From Devosia sp. RR2S18 (GTDB lineage Bacteria > Pseudomonadota > Alphaproteobacteria > Rhizobiales > Devosiaceae): DNA of 64,000 nucleotides. Where the stretch lies: contig NZ_CP126539.1 in the NCBI RefSeq assembly GCF_030177755.1, positions 62,001 through 126,000 on the forward strand, written 5' to 3'. The stretch's first letter is position 1; the number at the start of each line of letters is the position of its first letter. A program made the position numbers and the translations under genes. The notes under the pieces are model-generated. The model searched no databases and had not been told where the DNA came from. It saw only the letters and a program-made list of their open reading frames with translations. Shown here in pieces: positions 33,582 to 44,000 of the stretch.

Positions 33582-34049
33582 ATGGAATTGGCCGATATTT
33601 TGGCTGAGCGCGCCGTGCTGATTTGCACGGACGTGCCCAACAAGCACAAATTGTTGCATATACTGAGCGATCGCGCCGCCGAATTGACCGGACATACGGC
33701 CGAGGAAATCTTCTCGGCCGTCGCCAGCCGCGAGGAACTCGGCTCGACGGGACTGGGCAACGGCATTGCCGTTCCGCACGGCAAGATCTCCGGCCTCAAA
33801 TCGGTTACGGCGGTTTTTGCCCGGCTCGAGCAGCCCATTGATTTTGACGCCGTGGACGAACAGCCAGTCGATCTGGTGGTTATGCTGCTGGCGCCCGTTG
33901 GCGCGGGGGCAGATCACCTCAAGGCGCTCTCCCGCGTAGCCCGCTTGCTGCGCACCGAAGAGGTGGTGGACGAACTGCGTCGTGGTTCGGACCCTGCTGC
34001 GCTGCACGGCGTGTTGACTCGGCCCGTTGAGACCAATTTCGCCGCTTGA
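33582..34049 (+). CDS. ptsN: PTS IIA-like nitrogen-regulatory protein PtsN
   Basis: The 155-aa protein has the IIA fold with active His66 in the motif NGIAVPHGKI. It receives phosphate from the NPr-EI(Ntr) relay and regulates potassium transport and nitrogen-related processes. The start at 33582 (MELADIL) matches family length; a TTG at 33564 would add six residues. It is last in the rpoN cluster and is followed by a strong terminator. Confidence 0.95.
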   Translation: MELADILAERAVLICTDVPNKHKLLHILSDRAAELTGHTAEEIFSAVASREELGSTGLGNGIAVPHGKISGLKSVTAVFARLEQPIDFDAVDEQPVDLVVMLLAPVGAGADHLKALSRVARLLRTEEVVDELRRGSDPAALHGVLTRPVETNFAA

Positions 34050-34070
34050 GGCTGCGACGCTACCAAACAA

Positions 34071-34105
34071 AAAGGGCCCGCGCGATCACCTCGCGTGGGC
34101 CTTTT
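34071..34105 (+). terminator. rho-independent terminator of ptsN
   Basis: An imperfect 15-bp stem (34071-34085 with 34091-34105) with a 5-nt loop ends in TTTT followed by CATTTC. The A-rich 5' side may also terminate the convergent DUF1150 gene. Confidence 0.85.
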
Positions 34106-34125
34106 CATTTCAAGCAGCCTGCCGC

Positions 34126-34413
34126 CTAGTGAACAGTGGCGAGCCCCAGATTCTTGTCGCCAAGCCAGTCCACCACCGCATCTTCGGTGTCGGTCACCAG
34201 CAGCGGCGTGCCGTCTGCGGACATCACGAGCTGGTAAAAGGTGGCGTGGTCGAATTCAGCATTGGTGATCATGTCGGCCAGGATGGCGCCACTCACCGGC
34301 CGAACATAGGCTACTGCGTCACCGCCCAAGGCCGCGAACTGCGCGCGCGTCAGGGACTTCAGGGGATGGATCAACTGATCCGAAATGGCCTCATGGCTAC
34401 GCTTTTCATACAT
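34126..34413 (-). CDS. DUF1150 family protein
   Basis: The 95-aa protein has the DUF1150 core: LTRAQFAALGGDAVAYVRPV, then a C-terminal DGTPLLVTDTEDAVVDWL. The family is of unknown function, restricted mainly to alphaproteobacteria, and nearly always sits next to an hsp20 gene, as here (15 bp downstream of hsp20). A role in small heat-shock protein function or stress response is inferred from that linkage only. Confidence 0.88.
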   Translation of the reverse strand: MYEKRSHEAISDQLIHPLKSLTRAQFAALGGDAVAYVRPVSGAILADMITNAEFDHATFYQLVMSADGTPLLVTDTEDAVVDWLGDKNLGLATVH

Positions 34414-34428
34414 CTTCTGGCCCTTTCC

Positions 34429-34848
34429 TCATACTGAGCGAATATCGATACGTCGGGCAGTCTTGGGCGTCTTGGGGCGCTCTATAGCAACAACGAGCAT
34501 ACCATGCCCTAAAGTTGCATCCTTCACGACCATGCCATCGGCCAACAGGAACGATCGCTGGAACTGCCGCGCGGCAATGCCGCGGTGCAGGTACTGCCGA
34601 TTGGGATCGTCCTTCTGCTTGCCGCGAACCACGATCTGGTTGTCCTCGGCCATCACTTCGAGCTCACCCGCGGCAAAGCCGGCGACAGCAATGGAGACCA
34701 GGAAGTGCTCCGTGCCATCCGCATCCACCGTGCGCTCGATGTTATAAGGCGGGTAGCCATCGGCCGATTTGGCAAGGCGGTCCACGCGCTCCTCAAAGCT
34801 GTCAAAGCCCAGGAGAAAGGGAGCGGAAAACACCGAAATACGCGACAT
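34429..34848 (-). CDS. Hsp20 family small heat shock protein
   Basis: The 139-aa protein is an IbpA-type chaperone with an alpha-crystallin domain (YPPYNIERTVDADGTEHFLV to residue 115, with GIAARQFQRSF) and a C-terminal extension with IERPKTPK. It keeps unfolded proteins soluble for DnaK/ClpB. The ATG at 34848 follows a TTG in frame, but ATG is the likely start. It forms a two-gene unit with the DUF1150 gene and is divergent from the glycosyltransferase. Confidence 0.94.
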   Translation of the reverse strand: MSRISVFSAPFLLGFDSFEERVDRLAKSADGYPPYNIERTVDADGTEHFLVSIAVAGFAAGELEVMAEDNQIVVRGKQKDDPNRQYLHRGIAARQFQRSFLLADGMVVKDATLGHGMLVVAIERPKTPKTARRIDIRSV

Positions 34849-34967
34849 CAACGCCGTCCTTGTTACACAAGCAACGTATCGGCGCCGACCCGAAAGCTTG
34901 GCATCGAGCGCCCAAGCGAGATATGGGGCAGCGGGCCCCGTGCTTCAAGTGGTCCGGGAGACGGCGC

Positions 34968-35825
34968 ATGGACCAGACAATTGCCATCATTACCCCGGCG
35001 TTTGGGGCCGAGAAGACCATCGCAAGCACGGTGCAAAGCGTGCTCAACCAGACCTACCCGCACTGGCAGCTCTGGCTCATTGCCGATGACGGCCAGGATT
35101 ACGAGGCATTGCTGGGGAGCGCCGGACTTGTGGACCCGCGGCTTCGATTTCTCGCCAGCGGCGGCCTGGGTCGAGGCGCGTCGGCGGCAAGAAATGTGGC
35201 GCTTGCTGCGATCACCACCCCTTATGCAGCCATTCTCGATGCCGACGATCGGTTCAAACCGAATAAGCTGGAACGGGCAGTTCCAGCGCTCGCCGAGCAC
35301 CCGATCGTCAGCACCGCCCTGGACGTGATGAGCGAGCAACTTGCCCACCTGCGCTATGTCGGCCGGGGACCGGATCGGGTTCTGGGGTCCAGTGCGCACA
35401 AATGGGTGAACCTCTCGATGGACTCCATGATCGTGTGGGATCGGCGCCGCGCTAACGGCCGCTACGATCCAACCATGAGCAACATGACGGACCTGGAATT
35501 CCTCCTCCAGCTCTTCCGGACCAGCCGCACCTCGTTCCACCTGGGCGAGCCGCTGCATGACTACGTGAAGCGGTCGGGCTCGATGAGCAACGGCAAGAAT
35601 GTCGCCGCCGGCATGGTTGCCTCCAAAACAACGCTGCTCCGGCGCCTGGAAAGTGGCTATTACGAAGGCCTCCGGGATGAGGACGGTGAGGGCGTCGCTG
35701 CCTTTCTCCGCGTCTCGCTGGAAGCCGAGGCTCAATATGAAGCGGCATTGGCCGCCCACCCCGGCTTGCTCTTTGAAGACCATCTCGAACCGATGCTGCT
35801 GGAGGCGCGTGAGCCCTTGCCATAG
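34968..35825 (+). CDS. family 2 glycosyltransferase
   Basis: The 285-aa protein has a GT-A fold: IAIITPAFGAEKTIASTVQS (nucleotide-binding N-terminus), then GASAARNVALAAITTPYAAI and the metal-binding LDADDRF (DxD variant). No membrane segment is visible, so it is soluble or peripheral. Acceptor and donor are unknown; exopolysaccharide or LPS decoration is possible. The start at 34968 matches the first beta strand; the longer frame upstream runs through the hsp20 promoter region. It is monocistronic. Confidence 0.88.
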   Translation: MDQTIAIITPAFGAEKTIASTVQSVLNQTYPHWQLWLIADDGQDYEALLGSAGLVDPRLRFLASGGLGRGASAARNVALAAITTPYAAILDADDRFKPNKLERAVPALAEHPIVSTALDVMSEQLAHLRYVGRGPDRVLGSSAHKWVNLSMDSMIVWDRRRANGRYDPTMSNMTDLEFLLQLFRTSRTSFHLGEPLHDYVKRSGSMSNGKNVAAGMVASKTTLLRRLESGYYEGLRDEDGEGVAAFLRVSLEAEAQYEAALAAHPGLLFEDHLEPMLLEAREPLP

Positions 35826-35944
35826 GCGCCGTTTCACCCTATAGAGCCGGCTTCTCCGGATCGCCCGGCCAAAAGGCATGCCGTGGCGGTCTTTGAATGC
35901 GATGGGCCTTAAAATCCATCCGACTTACGACAAGGACCCGCAAA

Positions 35945-36145
35945 ATGCCAAAGATGAAGACCAAGTCCGGCGCCAAGAAGCGGTTTAGCTTCACCGCCAC
36001 GGGCAAGGTGAAGGCCGGCGTCGCCGGCAAGCGCCACCGCCTGATCAGCCACAACGCCAAGTACATTCGCACGAACCGCGGCACCAAGATTCTCTCCAAG
36101 GGTGATGAGAACCTGGTCAAGTGGTACATGCCGTACAACCGCTAA
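35945..36145 (+). CDS. rpmI: 50S ribosomal protein L35
   Basis: The 66-aa, highly basic protein has the L35 signature [15 protein letters not shown] and [18 protein letters not shown] at 35945 follows a purine-rich site and gives the normal family length. It leads rplT by 19 bp. infC is not upstream here, unlike the E. coli infC-rpmI-rplT order. Confidence 0.97.
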   Translation: MPKMKTKSGAKKRFSFTATGKVKAGVAGKRHRLISHNAKYIRTNRGTKILSKGDENLVKWYMPYNR

Positions 36146-36164
36146 CGCGAAGGGAAGCTGAGAT

Positions 36165-36566
36165 ATGGCACGCGTTAAGAGAGGCGTAACCGCCCACGCT
36201 CGTCACAAGAAGGTCTTGAAGGCCGCCGAAGGCTATTACGGCCGTCGCAAGTCCACGATCCGCATCGCCAAGCAGGCCGTCGAAAAGGCTGGCCAGTACG
36301 CGTATCGCGACCGTCGCGTCAAAAAGCGCAACTTCCGCGCTCTATGGATTCAGCGCATCAATGCCGCTGTCCGGGACCACGGCCTGACCTATGGCCGATT
36401 TATCGACGGCCTCAGCAAGGCTGATGTTGCCGTTGACCGCAAGGTGCTGAGCGATCTCGCGATCACCCAGCCTGAAGCGTTCGCCGCGCTGGTCGTCAAG
36501 GCCAAGGCTGCGTTGGCTTACCTCGAAGGCGTCGACAAGACGACCCACGAGCGCGTCACCGCCTAA
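36165..36566 (+). CDS. rplT: 50S ribosomal protein L20
   Basis: The 133-aa basic protein shows L20 motifs: [39 protein letters not shown] and [20 protein letters not shown]. It nucleates early 50S assembly and may repress its own operon. A strong hairpin terminator lies before pheS, so pheST needs its own promoter or read-through. Confidence 0.98.
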   Translation: MARVKRGVTAHARHKKVLKAAEGYYGRRKSTIRIAKQAVEKAGQYAYRDRRVKKRNFRALWIQRINAAVRDHGLTYGRFIDGLSKADVAVDRKVLSDLAITQPEAFAALVVKAKAALAYLEGVDKTTHERVTA

Positions 36567-36596
36567 CACTCCCCAGCTTCGTTGAGGCAAATTCGA

Positions 36597-36640
36597 CGCC
36601 TTGCGCTACCCGATCAGGGCTAGCGCGGGGCGTTTTGTTT
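36597..36640 (+). terminator. terminator or attenuator between rplT and pheS
   Basis: A long, GC-rich stem (CGCCTTGCGCTA with TAGCGCGGGGCG, 12 bp including two G-T pairs) closes into TTTTGTTTTGG. It sits 38 bp before pheS, a place where a leader attenuator would also sit. Confidence 0.8.
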
Positions 36641-36677
36641 TGGTCTAACGCCCCCAGCAAATCCGGAAGCCTTGTTG

Positions 36678-37808
36678 ATGTCTCTCGATAGTCAGATCGA
36701 TACCCTGCGCGCCGAGCTTTCGGCCGCGATAGCCAATGCCGCTGATGAAACAGCACTCGACGCCGTGCGCGTGTCTGCCCTGGGCAAGAAAGGCAGTGTC
36801 TCGGCACTGCTTGCAAGCCTTGGCAGCATGGCGCCCGAAGAGCGCAAGACCGCAGGCCCCGCCATCAACGGCCTCAAGGTCGAGATTTCGGAGCTGGTCG
36901 AAGCCAAGAGCCAGGCGCTCGAGGCCAAGGCGCTCGCGGCGAGGCTCGAAGCCGAGACGGTGGATATCACGCTGCCCCTGCAGCAGGCGCCGACCGCCCG
37001 GGGTCGCATCCACCCCATCAGCCAGACCATGGACGAGATCACCGCGATCTTCTCAGACATGGGCTTCTCGATCGCCGAAGGGCCCGATATCGAGACCGAC
37101 TACTTCAACTTCACTGCGCTGAACTTCCCAGAGGGCCATCCAGCCCGGGAGATGCATGACACCTTCTTCATGAAACCTGGCGCCGACGGGGCCAAGAAGG
37201 TGCTGCGCACCCATACTTCCCCGGTGCAGGTGCGCGTCATGCAACGCAGCAATGAGAAGCCTGCGGCCAGCTACATCACACCGCCCATGGATCCCCCGAT
37301 CCGGGTGGTCATTCCCGGCCGCACCTATCGCAATGACAGCGACCAGACGCACACTCCCATGTTCCACCAGGTAGAGGGGCTGGTGATCGACAAATCCAGC
37401 CATATCGGCCAGCTGCGCTGGGTGCTGGAAGAGTTCCTCAAAGCCTATTTCGAGGTGCCTGACGTCACCTTGCGTTTCCGGCCCAGCTTCTTTCCCTTCA
37501 CCGAACCTTCCATGGAAGTGGACGTGCAGTGCGACCGCTCTGGTTCCGAGGTGAAGATCGGCGAGGGCCAGGATTGGCTCGAAATCCTGGGCTGCGGCAT
37601 GGTGCACCCCAATGTCATTCGCAATGCCGGCCTCGACCCTGATGTCTATCAGGGCTTTGCCTGGGGCATGGGCATCGACCGCCTCGCCATGCTGAAATAT
37701 GGCATGCCGGATTTGCGCGCCTTTTTTGACGCCGATAAGCGCTGGCTCGACCATTACGGTTTCCGCCCGCTCGACCTGCCGACGCTCTTCGGCGGACTTT
37801 CCAGCTGA
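36678..37808 (+). CDS. pheS: phenylalanyl-tRNA synthetase alpha subunit
   Basis: The 376-aa protein has an N-terminal tRNA-binding coiled coil ([17 protein letters not shown]), then class II catalytic motifs: motif 2 [31 protein letters not shown] and motif 3 [14 protein letters not shown]. It charges tRNA-Phe in the (alpha-beta)2 complex. The start is ATG 36678 rather than the in-frame TTG codons just upstream. It lies 26 bp upstream of pheT. Confidence 0.98.
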   Translation: MSLDSQIDTLRAELSAAIANAADETALDAVRVSALGKKGSVSALLASLGSMAPEERKTAGPAINGLKVEISELVEAKSQALEAKALAARLEAETVDITLPLQQAPTARGRIHPISQTMDEITAIFSDMGFSIAEGPDIETDYFNFTALNFPEGHPAREMHDTFFMKPGADGAKKVLRTHTSPVQVRVMQRSNEKPAASYITPPMDPPIRVVIPGRTYRNDSDQTHTPMFHQVEGLVIDKSSHIGQLRWVLEEFLKAYFEVPDVTLRFRPSFFPFTEPSMEVDVQCDRSGSEVKIGEGQDWLEILGCGMVHPNVIRNAGLDPDVYQGFAWGMGIDRLAMLKYGMPDLRAFFDADKRWLDHYGFRPLDLPTLFGGLSS

Positions 37809-37834
37809 GCCAGACCGGACATTAGGCACAACAG

Positions 37835-40255
37835 ATGAAATTCACACTCGACTGGCTCAAGGAGCACCTCGACACCACTGCCTCGGCCGAGGAGATCGGC
37901 CAGGCGCTGACCATGATCGGGCTCGAGCTCGAAGGAATGGAAGATCAGGGCAAGGCCCTGTCCGCCTTCGTTACGGCTCACATCGTCTCGGCTGAGCAGC
38001 ACCCCAATGCCGACAAGCTGCGGGTCTGCAAGGTGGACGCGGGCACTGGCGAACTGATCGACGTGGTCTGCGGCGCGCCCAACGCCCGTACCGGGCTCAA
38101 AAGCGTATTCGCCTTCCCCGGCACCTATATTCCGGGCAAGGACATGACCATCGGCAAGGGCAATATCCGTGGCCAGGTGTCCAACGGCATGCTCTGCTCG
38201 GCCGCCGAGCTCGAGATCTCCAATGACCATGACGGCATCATCGAGCTGCCCGAGGACGCGCCGGTCGGGGAGAAGTATGTAAGCTACGCCGGCATTATCG
38301 GTGTGGTCTTCGATATCTCCATCACCCCCAATCGCGGTGACGCAACGGGCGTCTATGGGATCGCGCGGGATCTTGCGGCCTTCGGCCTCGGCACGTTAAA
38401 GGCGACCGACATGTCGCCGGTCTCTTCCAAGGGACCCAGCCCCATTGCGCCGCTGCCGCAGCAGTTCGGCCCTGACGAGCCCAAGACCGCGCGCAAGTTC
38501 GGCGGCCGGCTGATTGGCAACATCCAGAATGGACCGTCTCCCGATTGGCTGCAGCAGCGTCTGCGGGCGGTAGGCCTGCGGCCCATCAACAAGGTCGTGG
38601 ACATCACCAATTGGGTGTCGCTCGGCTGGGGCCGTCCCCTCCACGCCTATGATGCCGACAAGATTGAGGGCCAACCGGTGCTGCGCAATGCACGCCCGGG
38701 GGAAGCGCTCGATGGTCTCGACAACAAGCTCCACCCGCTCGACGAGACCATGACGGTCATTGCCGATGATCGTGGGCCGTTGTGCCTGGGCGGCATCATG
38801 GGTGGCGAGCGCTCCGGCTGCACCGACGCCACGGTCAACGTCTTCATGGAATGCGCCAGCTGGGACCCCGAGCTCGTGGCTAAGACCGGCCGCAAGACGG
38901 GCATCGTCTCGGACGCCCGCTATCGGCTCGAGCGCTCCGTCGACCCAGCATTGACCGAACCGGGTCTGGAACTGGCCACGCGGCTCGTCCTCGAACTTTG
39001 TGGCGGTGAGCCGATGGAGCCTGTCTTTTCAGGCGAGGATGTGTTCCCCGACACCCAGATCGAGTTTCCGATCACCGAGGTCAACCGTCTCACCGGGCTG
39101 CACGTGCCCTCCTCGGAAGTTATCGCCATTCTTTCACGTCTGGGCTTTGCGTGCAGCGGCATGGGCGATACGCTCACCGTCAAGGTGCCGAGCTGGCGCC
39201 CCGACGTGACGCAAAAGGCCGATCTCGTCGAGGAGGTCATGCGCATGGTGGGTGTCGACAAGGTTCCCGTGGAGCCCTTGCCGCGCCTCAGCCATGTAGC
39301 GCCTCGGATGTTGACCACGATCCAGAACCGCCGCCGCATCGCCCGCCGCACTCTGGCCGCGCGGGGGCTGGACGAAGCGGTCACCTGGTCCTTTATCTCG
39401 CATGCAGAAGCCGTTCAGTTTGGTGGCGGAAGTGAGGCATTGCAGCTCGCCAACGCCATTGCTTCGGACATGACGGACATGCGTCCCTCCTTGCTGCCCG
39501 GGCTTTTGGCTGCCGCCAAGCGCAATGCCAATCGCGGCAATGCCGACCTGGCGCTATTCGAAGTCGGCCAGGTTTTCCTCTCGGATTCTCCTGAAGGACA
39601 GCACACCTACGCCACTGGCATCCGCACCGGAACGGCTAAAACCTCCGGCGCCGGTCGGCACTGGTCGGGCAAGGCTGAGCCGGTCGGCGTCTTTGATGCC
39701 AAGGCCGACCTCGGGGCACTGCTGGATGCCATGGGCTACGATATCGACAAGGTGCAGATCCTTGCCGAACCGGCGCCCTGGAGCCACCCTGGCCGCGGTG
39801 GCCGCGTCGCGCAGGGGCCCAAAACTCTTGCCTGGTTTGGCGAATTGCATCCCGCCTGGGCGGCCGAACTGGACATCGAGGGGCCGGTTGCGGCGTTCGA
39901 GCTTGATCTCGACGCCCTGCCAGAACCACGGAGAAAACCAACGAAAACAAAGCCGGCGCTCGATTTTTCGGCGCTCATGCCGTTGAGCCGCGACTTCGCT
40001 TTCGTGGTGGATCGTTCGGTACAGGCCGCGACCATCCTCCGCGCGGCGCGGGGTGCCGACAAGAATTTGATCCGCGATGTCAGTGTCTTCGACGTGTTTG
40101 AAGGCAGCCATGTTGGGGAAGGCAAGAAGTCAGTGGCGATCGAGGTGACGTTGCAGCCCAAGGACAAAACGCTGACGGAGGAGGAGATCGAGAAGGTCTC
40201 GGGCGCCATTGTCGCGGCGGTCACCAAGACAACGGGCGGGGTGCTCCGCGCTTAA
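37835..40255 (+). CDS. pheT: phenylalanyl-tRNA synthetase beta subunit
   Basis: The 806-aa protein has the full beta-subunit order: EMAP-like tRNA-binding domain (AEQHPNADKLRVCKVDAG, near residue 50-67), B3/B4 editing domain (PLCLGGIMGGERSGC), B5 domain, catalytic-like domain (LAARGLDEAVTWSFIS), and the C-terminal anticodon-binding FDX-ACB (PLSRDFAFVVDRSV). It completes PheRS with pheS. It ends 58 bp before the MurU-like gene; no terminator is obvious. Confidence 0.98.
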   Translation: MKFTLDWLKEHLDTTASAEEIGQALTMIGLELEGMEDQGKALSAFVTAHIVSAEQHPNADKLRVCKVDAGTGELIDVVCGAPNARTGLKSVFAFPGTYIPGKDMTIGKGNIRGQVSNGMLCSAAELEISNDHDGIIELPEDAPVGEKYVSYAGIIGVVFDISITPNRGDATGVYGIARDLAAFGLGTLKATDMSPVSSKGPSPIAPLPQQFGPDEPKTARKFGGRLIGNIQNGPSPDWLQQRLRAVGLRPINKVVDITNWVSLGWGRPLHAYDADKIEGQPVLRNARPGEALDGLDNKLHPLDETMTVIADDRGPLCLGGIMGGERSGCTDATVNVFMECASWDPELVAKTGRKTGIVSDARYRLERSVDPALTEPGLELATRLVLELCGGEPMEPVFSGEDVFPDTQIEFPITEVNRLTGLHVPSSEVIAILSRLGFACSGMGDTLTVKVPSWRPDVTQKADLVEEVMRMVGVDKVPVEPLPRLSHVAPRMLTTIQNRRRIARRTLAARGLDEAVTWSFISHAEAVQFGGGSEALQLANAIASDMTDMRPSLLPGLLAAAKRNANRGNADLALFEVGQVFLSDSPEGQHTYATGIRTGTAKTSGAGRHWSGKAEPVGVFDAKADLGALLDAMGYDIDKVQILAEPAPWSHPGRGGRVAQGPKTLAWFGELHPAWAAELDIEGPVAAFELDLDALPEPRRKPTKTKPALDFSALMPLSRDFAFVVDRSVQAATILRAARGADKNLIRDVSVFDVFEGSHVGEGKKSVAIEVTLQPKDKTLTEEEIEKVSGAIVAAVTKTTGGVLRA

Positions 40256-40312
40256 GACAGGCGCCGCGCGGCTGGCCTTTACACCGGCCGCGCGGACCGC
40301 TCATATCCGGAC

Positions 40313-41008
40313 ATGACGGACACCAGCCGATTCCCCGACGTGATGCTGCTTGCGGCAGGACTTGGTACGCGCCTGCGGCCGATTACCGAGACGATGCCCA
40401 AACCGCTAGTGCCCGTTGCGGGTGTGCCGCTGATCGAGCGGGTGATGGCAAATGCCCGCGCAGAGGGCGCCAAGCGCTTCGTTGCGAACGCCTTCTACCA
40501 CGCCGATCAGATACTTGCTCACTTCGGCGGCTTGCTGAAAGTCAGCCGGGAAGAGGAACTGCTCGATACCGGCGGCGGGGTGAAGCGGGCGCTGCCAATG
40601 CTCCATTCCGACCCGTTCTTCGTCATGAATACCGACGCTTTCTGGCCCGCAGGAAGCGACGCGCCGCTACAGCGGACTGTTGAACAGTTTCACCGCAAAA
40701 GCGCAGCAATGGTGCTGCTTTGCGTGCATCCGCGCGACGCTTCCGGATTCGCCCGGAGCCATGATTTCTGCTTGGCACCCGATGGGCGAGTGACGCGGGA
40801 CTATGGGGCGCCGGTGATTTATGGCGGCGTGGCGCTGATGGGCCGGGTGCTGTTCGAGGACACGCCCGACGGACCGTTCTCGCTCAACCTTCTGTTCGAG
40901 CGGTGCCTCGAGGCAGAGACCCTCTATGGCGTTGCGCTCGATGCGCCATGGTATCACGTCGGAGACCCAGGGGGATTGGCCGAGGCCGAACGGCGGCTTG
41001 CGCAATGA
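40313..41008 (+). CDS. murU: MurNAc-1-phosphate uridylyltransferase-like nucleotidyltransferase
   Basis: The 231-aa protein is a short sugar-1-phosphate nucleotidyltransferase: LLAAGLGTRLRPITETMPK (residues 10-28) with the signature GxGTRLxP and PLVPVAGVPL, and MNTDAFW for metal. It resembles MurU of the anhydromuropeptide recycling shunt (MurNAc-1-P to UDP-MurNAc). The stop overlaps the addB start (ATGA). In many relatives tsaE and the kinase amgK lie immediately upstream; here pheT does, so both are missing from this spot. Confidence 0.8.
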   Translation: MTDTSRFPDVMLLAAGLGTRLRPITETMPKPLVPVAGVPLIERVMANARAEGAKRFVANAFYHADQILAHFGGLLKVSREEELLDTGGGVKRALPMLHSDPFFVMNTDAFWPAGSDAPLQRTVEQFHRKSAAMVLLCVHPRDASGFARSHDFCLAPDGRVTRDYGAPVIYGGVALMGRVLFEDTPDGPFSLNLLFERCLEAETLYGVALDAPWYHVGDPGGLAEAERRLAQ

Positions 41009-44000
41009 CCGTCTTCTCCATTGCGCCCCATTCGACCTTTCTGCGCACATTGGCCGAAAAGGTGAGCGATGGGACGCTCCTCAATGGATGGGGACGCGAC
41101 AATCCCTTTTGGCTGAGTGACGTAACGATCATTGTTCCGACGCGCCGCGCGCGGCTGGCGCTGGCCGATGCCTTCCTGCAGCTGGGTGGCGGACTGTTGC
41201 CGGACATTCGCACCTTCGGGGGCGAAGCTGAAGACGAAGAGCCTTTCCTGCCGCCCTATGACGCGCCGACAACGCTGCCGGTAGCCAGCGCGCTCGAGCG
41301 ACGGTTGGCCCTGTCCGAATTGGTGGCGGCCTGGGCACGGACCCCGGCGGGTGCACAAGCCTTCGCCACACCACCAACGGCCGGAGAGATTTTTTTTATG
41401 GCCGAGTCGCTGGGCGGCCTTATCGACGATCTTGAAACAGAGGAGCGGACAGCGACAGACGTTCGGGCATTGGCGGGTGATCTGGAAGCCCATCTCGGCG
41501 CCTATTGGCAGCAGACGCTCAAATTCCTCGAAATCGCTCTCCAGTTCTGGCCGGAGCGGTTGGCGGCAATGGGCAAGGCGGACACCTCGACCCTGCGCCG
41601 GCAGCGGCTAGATCGGCAGGCACTGGCGGCACCGCTGGTCTATGGCGACCGTCCGGTGATCGCAGCCGGCTCCACCGGCTCTATTCCAGCAACGGCGCGG
41701 CTGCTCAAGGCCATCAATGCGCTGCCGCGTGGTGCCGTAGTGCTGCCCGGACTCAATATGAGCATGAGCCAGGATGATCATGCCGCCCTCCTGCGCGATG
41801 AGAACAATCCCCATGGCCACCCCCAATATGGCCTGGCCAAGCTCCTGCGCCGGCTGGGCGCTACCGTGGGCTCGGTGATCGAGCTGGCCGACGGGCCGAC
41901 GCCCCGAACCCGGCTCGTCAACCATGCCCTGGCGCTCACCAAGGATACGGCATCGTGGTCGCGCAACCGGCTAAGCGCGGGTGAGCTGGCGGAAGCCTCG
42001 AGCGGCCTCGCCGTGATGCGGGCACGCACCGAGGACGAGGAGGCGCGCGCCATTGCGCTTGCAGCGCGGGCACGATTGGCGGAGGGCGAGACAGTCGGGA
42101 TCGTCACGCCGGATCGCAATCTGGCGCGACGCATCGCGGCCGAACTCAAGCGTTTCGAGATCGTCGTGGACGATGCAGCCGGCGTGCCGCTGTTCCAGTC
42201 CCCCGCTGGGCGGCTGGTGCGCCAGATCCTGGCGCTGGGGGTAAATGGCTGCGCGGCCGTGGATTTGATGGCTCTCCTGCGCAATCGCGCGGTCCGGTTC
42301 GGCCTCGAACGCGTCGCCATCGCCAGGCTGGCGGATGATATCGAACTTGGCCTGCTGCGTGGGCAGCGGCCCAATGCGGGGATCGAGGGGCTGCGGCAGT
42401 TGCTCGGCGCCAATCTCGACCGGTCCAACAAATATCCAGCCCGCCGGCTGAGCCCCTCCGAAGGGGAAGCCATTGCCGCATTCCTGAGCCGGGTGGAGAG
42501 CGCAATTGCACCGCTGGTCCGGCTCTTCGGCGAGCCAATGGTGACAGCCGGGCAACTGGCCGATTGCCTCTGCTCTGCTTTCGACGCCATCGCCGAGGGC
42601 GCCAAAATCCCGGGCCGCAGCGAATTGGAACGCTGGACTGGCGAACTCAGCACCCATGGCATGGGTGGCCATCGCTTCGCGCCCCGCCAGCTCGAAGGCG
42701 TGCTCTCGGCCCTGATGCAGGGCTTTCAGGTGCCCACGCGCGAGGAACGGCGCGGCGATATCGCCATCTGGGGCCAGCTCGAAGCGCGGTTGCAGCATCC
42801 CGATTTCCTGATCCTGGCTGGCCTCAACGAGGATATCTGGCCCGAAGCGGCCGACCCAGGTCCGTGGCTCAGCCGGGGCATGCGGCTTGCGGCGGGGCTC
42901 GAGCCCCCCGAGCGCCGGCAGGGCCTTGCCGCCCACGACTTCGCGCAGGGGCTGGGCAATCGCAATGTCATCATCGCCTATGCCGAGCGGGTGGGGGCCA
43001 GTCCTGCCAGTCCCTCGCGGCTGGTGCAGCGGCTCGAAGCTTTTGCCGGTGCCGATGCTGCCCGAGCCTGGGAGCAGCGTGGACGCATTTGGATCGAGCA
43101 GGCACGGCGCGTGGATGCCGTGGCGACCGCCCGCGCGGCCGAGCGCCCCCTCCCCAATCCGCCGGCCGATCTGCGGCCCCGGACCTTGTCGGTGACAGAG
43201 ATCGAGACGCTGATGCGCTCGCCCTACGACGTCTATGCCAAGCATGTCCTGAAGCTCAAGCCGCTCGACCCGCTCGGCGATACCCCCGATGCGCGCGAGC
43301 GCGGGACCATCATTCACGACATCTTCGCGGCGTTCGTCATCGAAGGGCATGACCTCTGGGCAGAGGATGCCTTCGAAGTCCTTTGTGCCATTGCCAAGGA
43401 CAAGTTCAGCGGCCTCGACGCCATTGGTGAGCGCCGCGACATCTGGCTGCGGCGCTTCGAAACGGCGGCCCGGCAGTTCCTTACCTATGAGCGCAGCCGC
43501 GACGATCGCGTCCGCATGCGCCATGCCGAGATCGATGGCAATTGGGATCTGCCCATGGGCTTTACCCTCAAGGGGCGCGCTGACCGCGTGGATGAACTCG
43601 TCGATGGCACGCTTGAAATCATCGACTTCAAGACCGGAACGCCGCCCACGCCTGGCGCGATGAAAGCGTTCGAGGTGCCGCAATTGCTGCTCGAAGCACA
43701 GATGGCGCAGGCGGGCGGGCTCACCGGGGTGCCGGCGGTGGCCAGTTCGGCCCTTACCTATATCAAGATCGGCTTGGGGCCCGAGGCCTTCGCCGAAAAA
43801 GGGTTTACCCCTCCCGACACGCACGACATCATGAGTGCGGCTGACGAGATTACCCGCCGCATGCAGGCGCATGTGGACTGCTTTCTGTTCCGTGACACGC
43901 CCATGGCAGCGCGTCTGTTGCCGCTGCCGGGACAGCGCTTCGCCGGCGCCTATGACCATCTAGCGCGCGTCGCGGAATGGACCATAGTCGAGGGGGAGGA

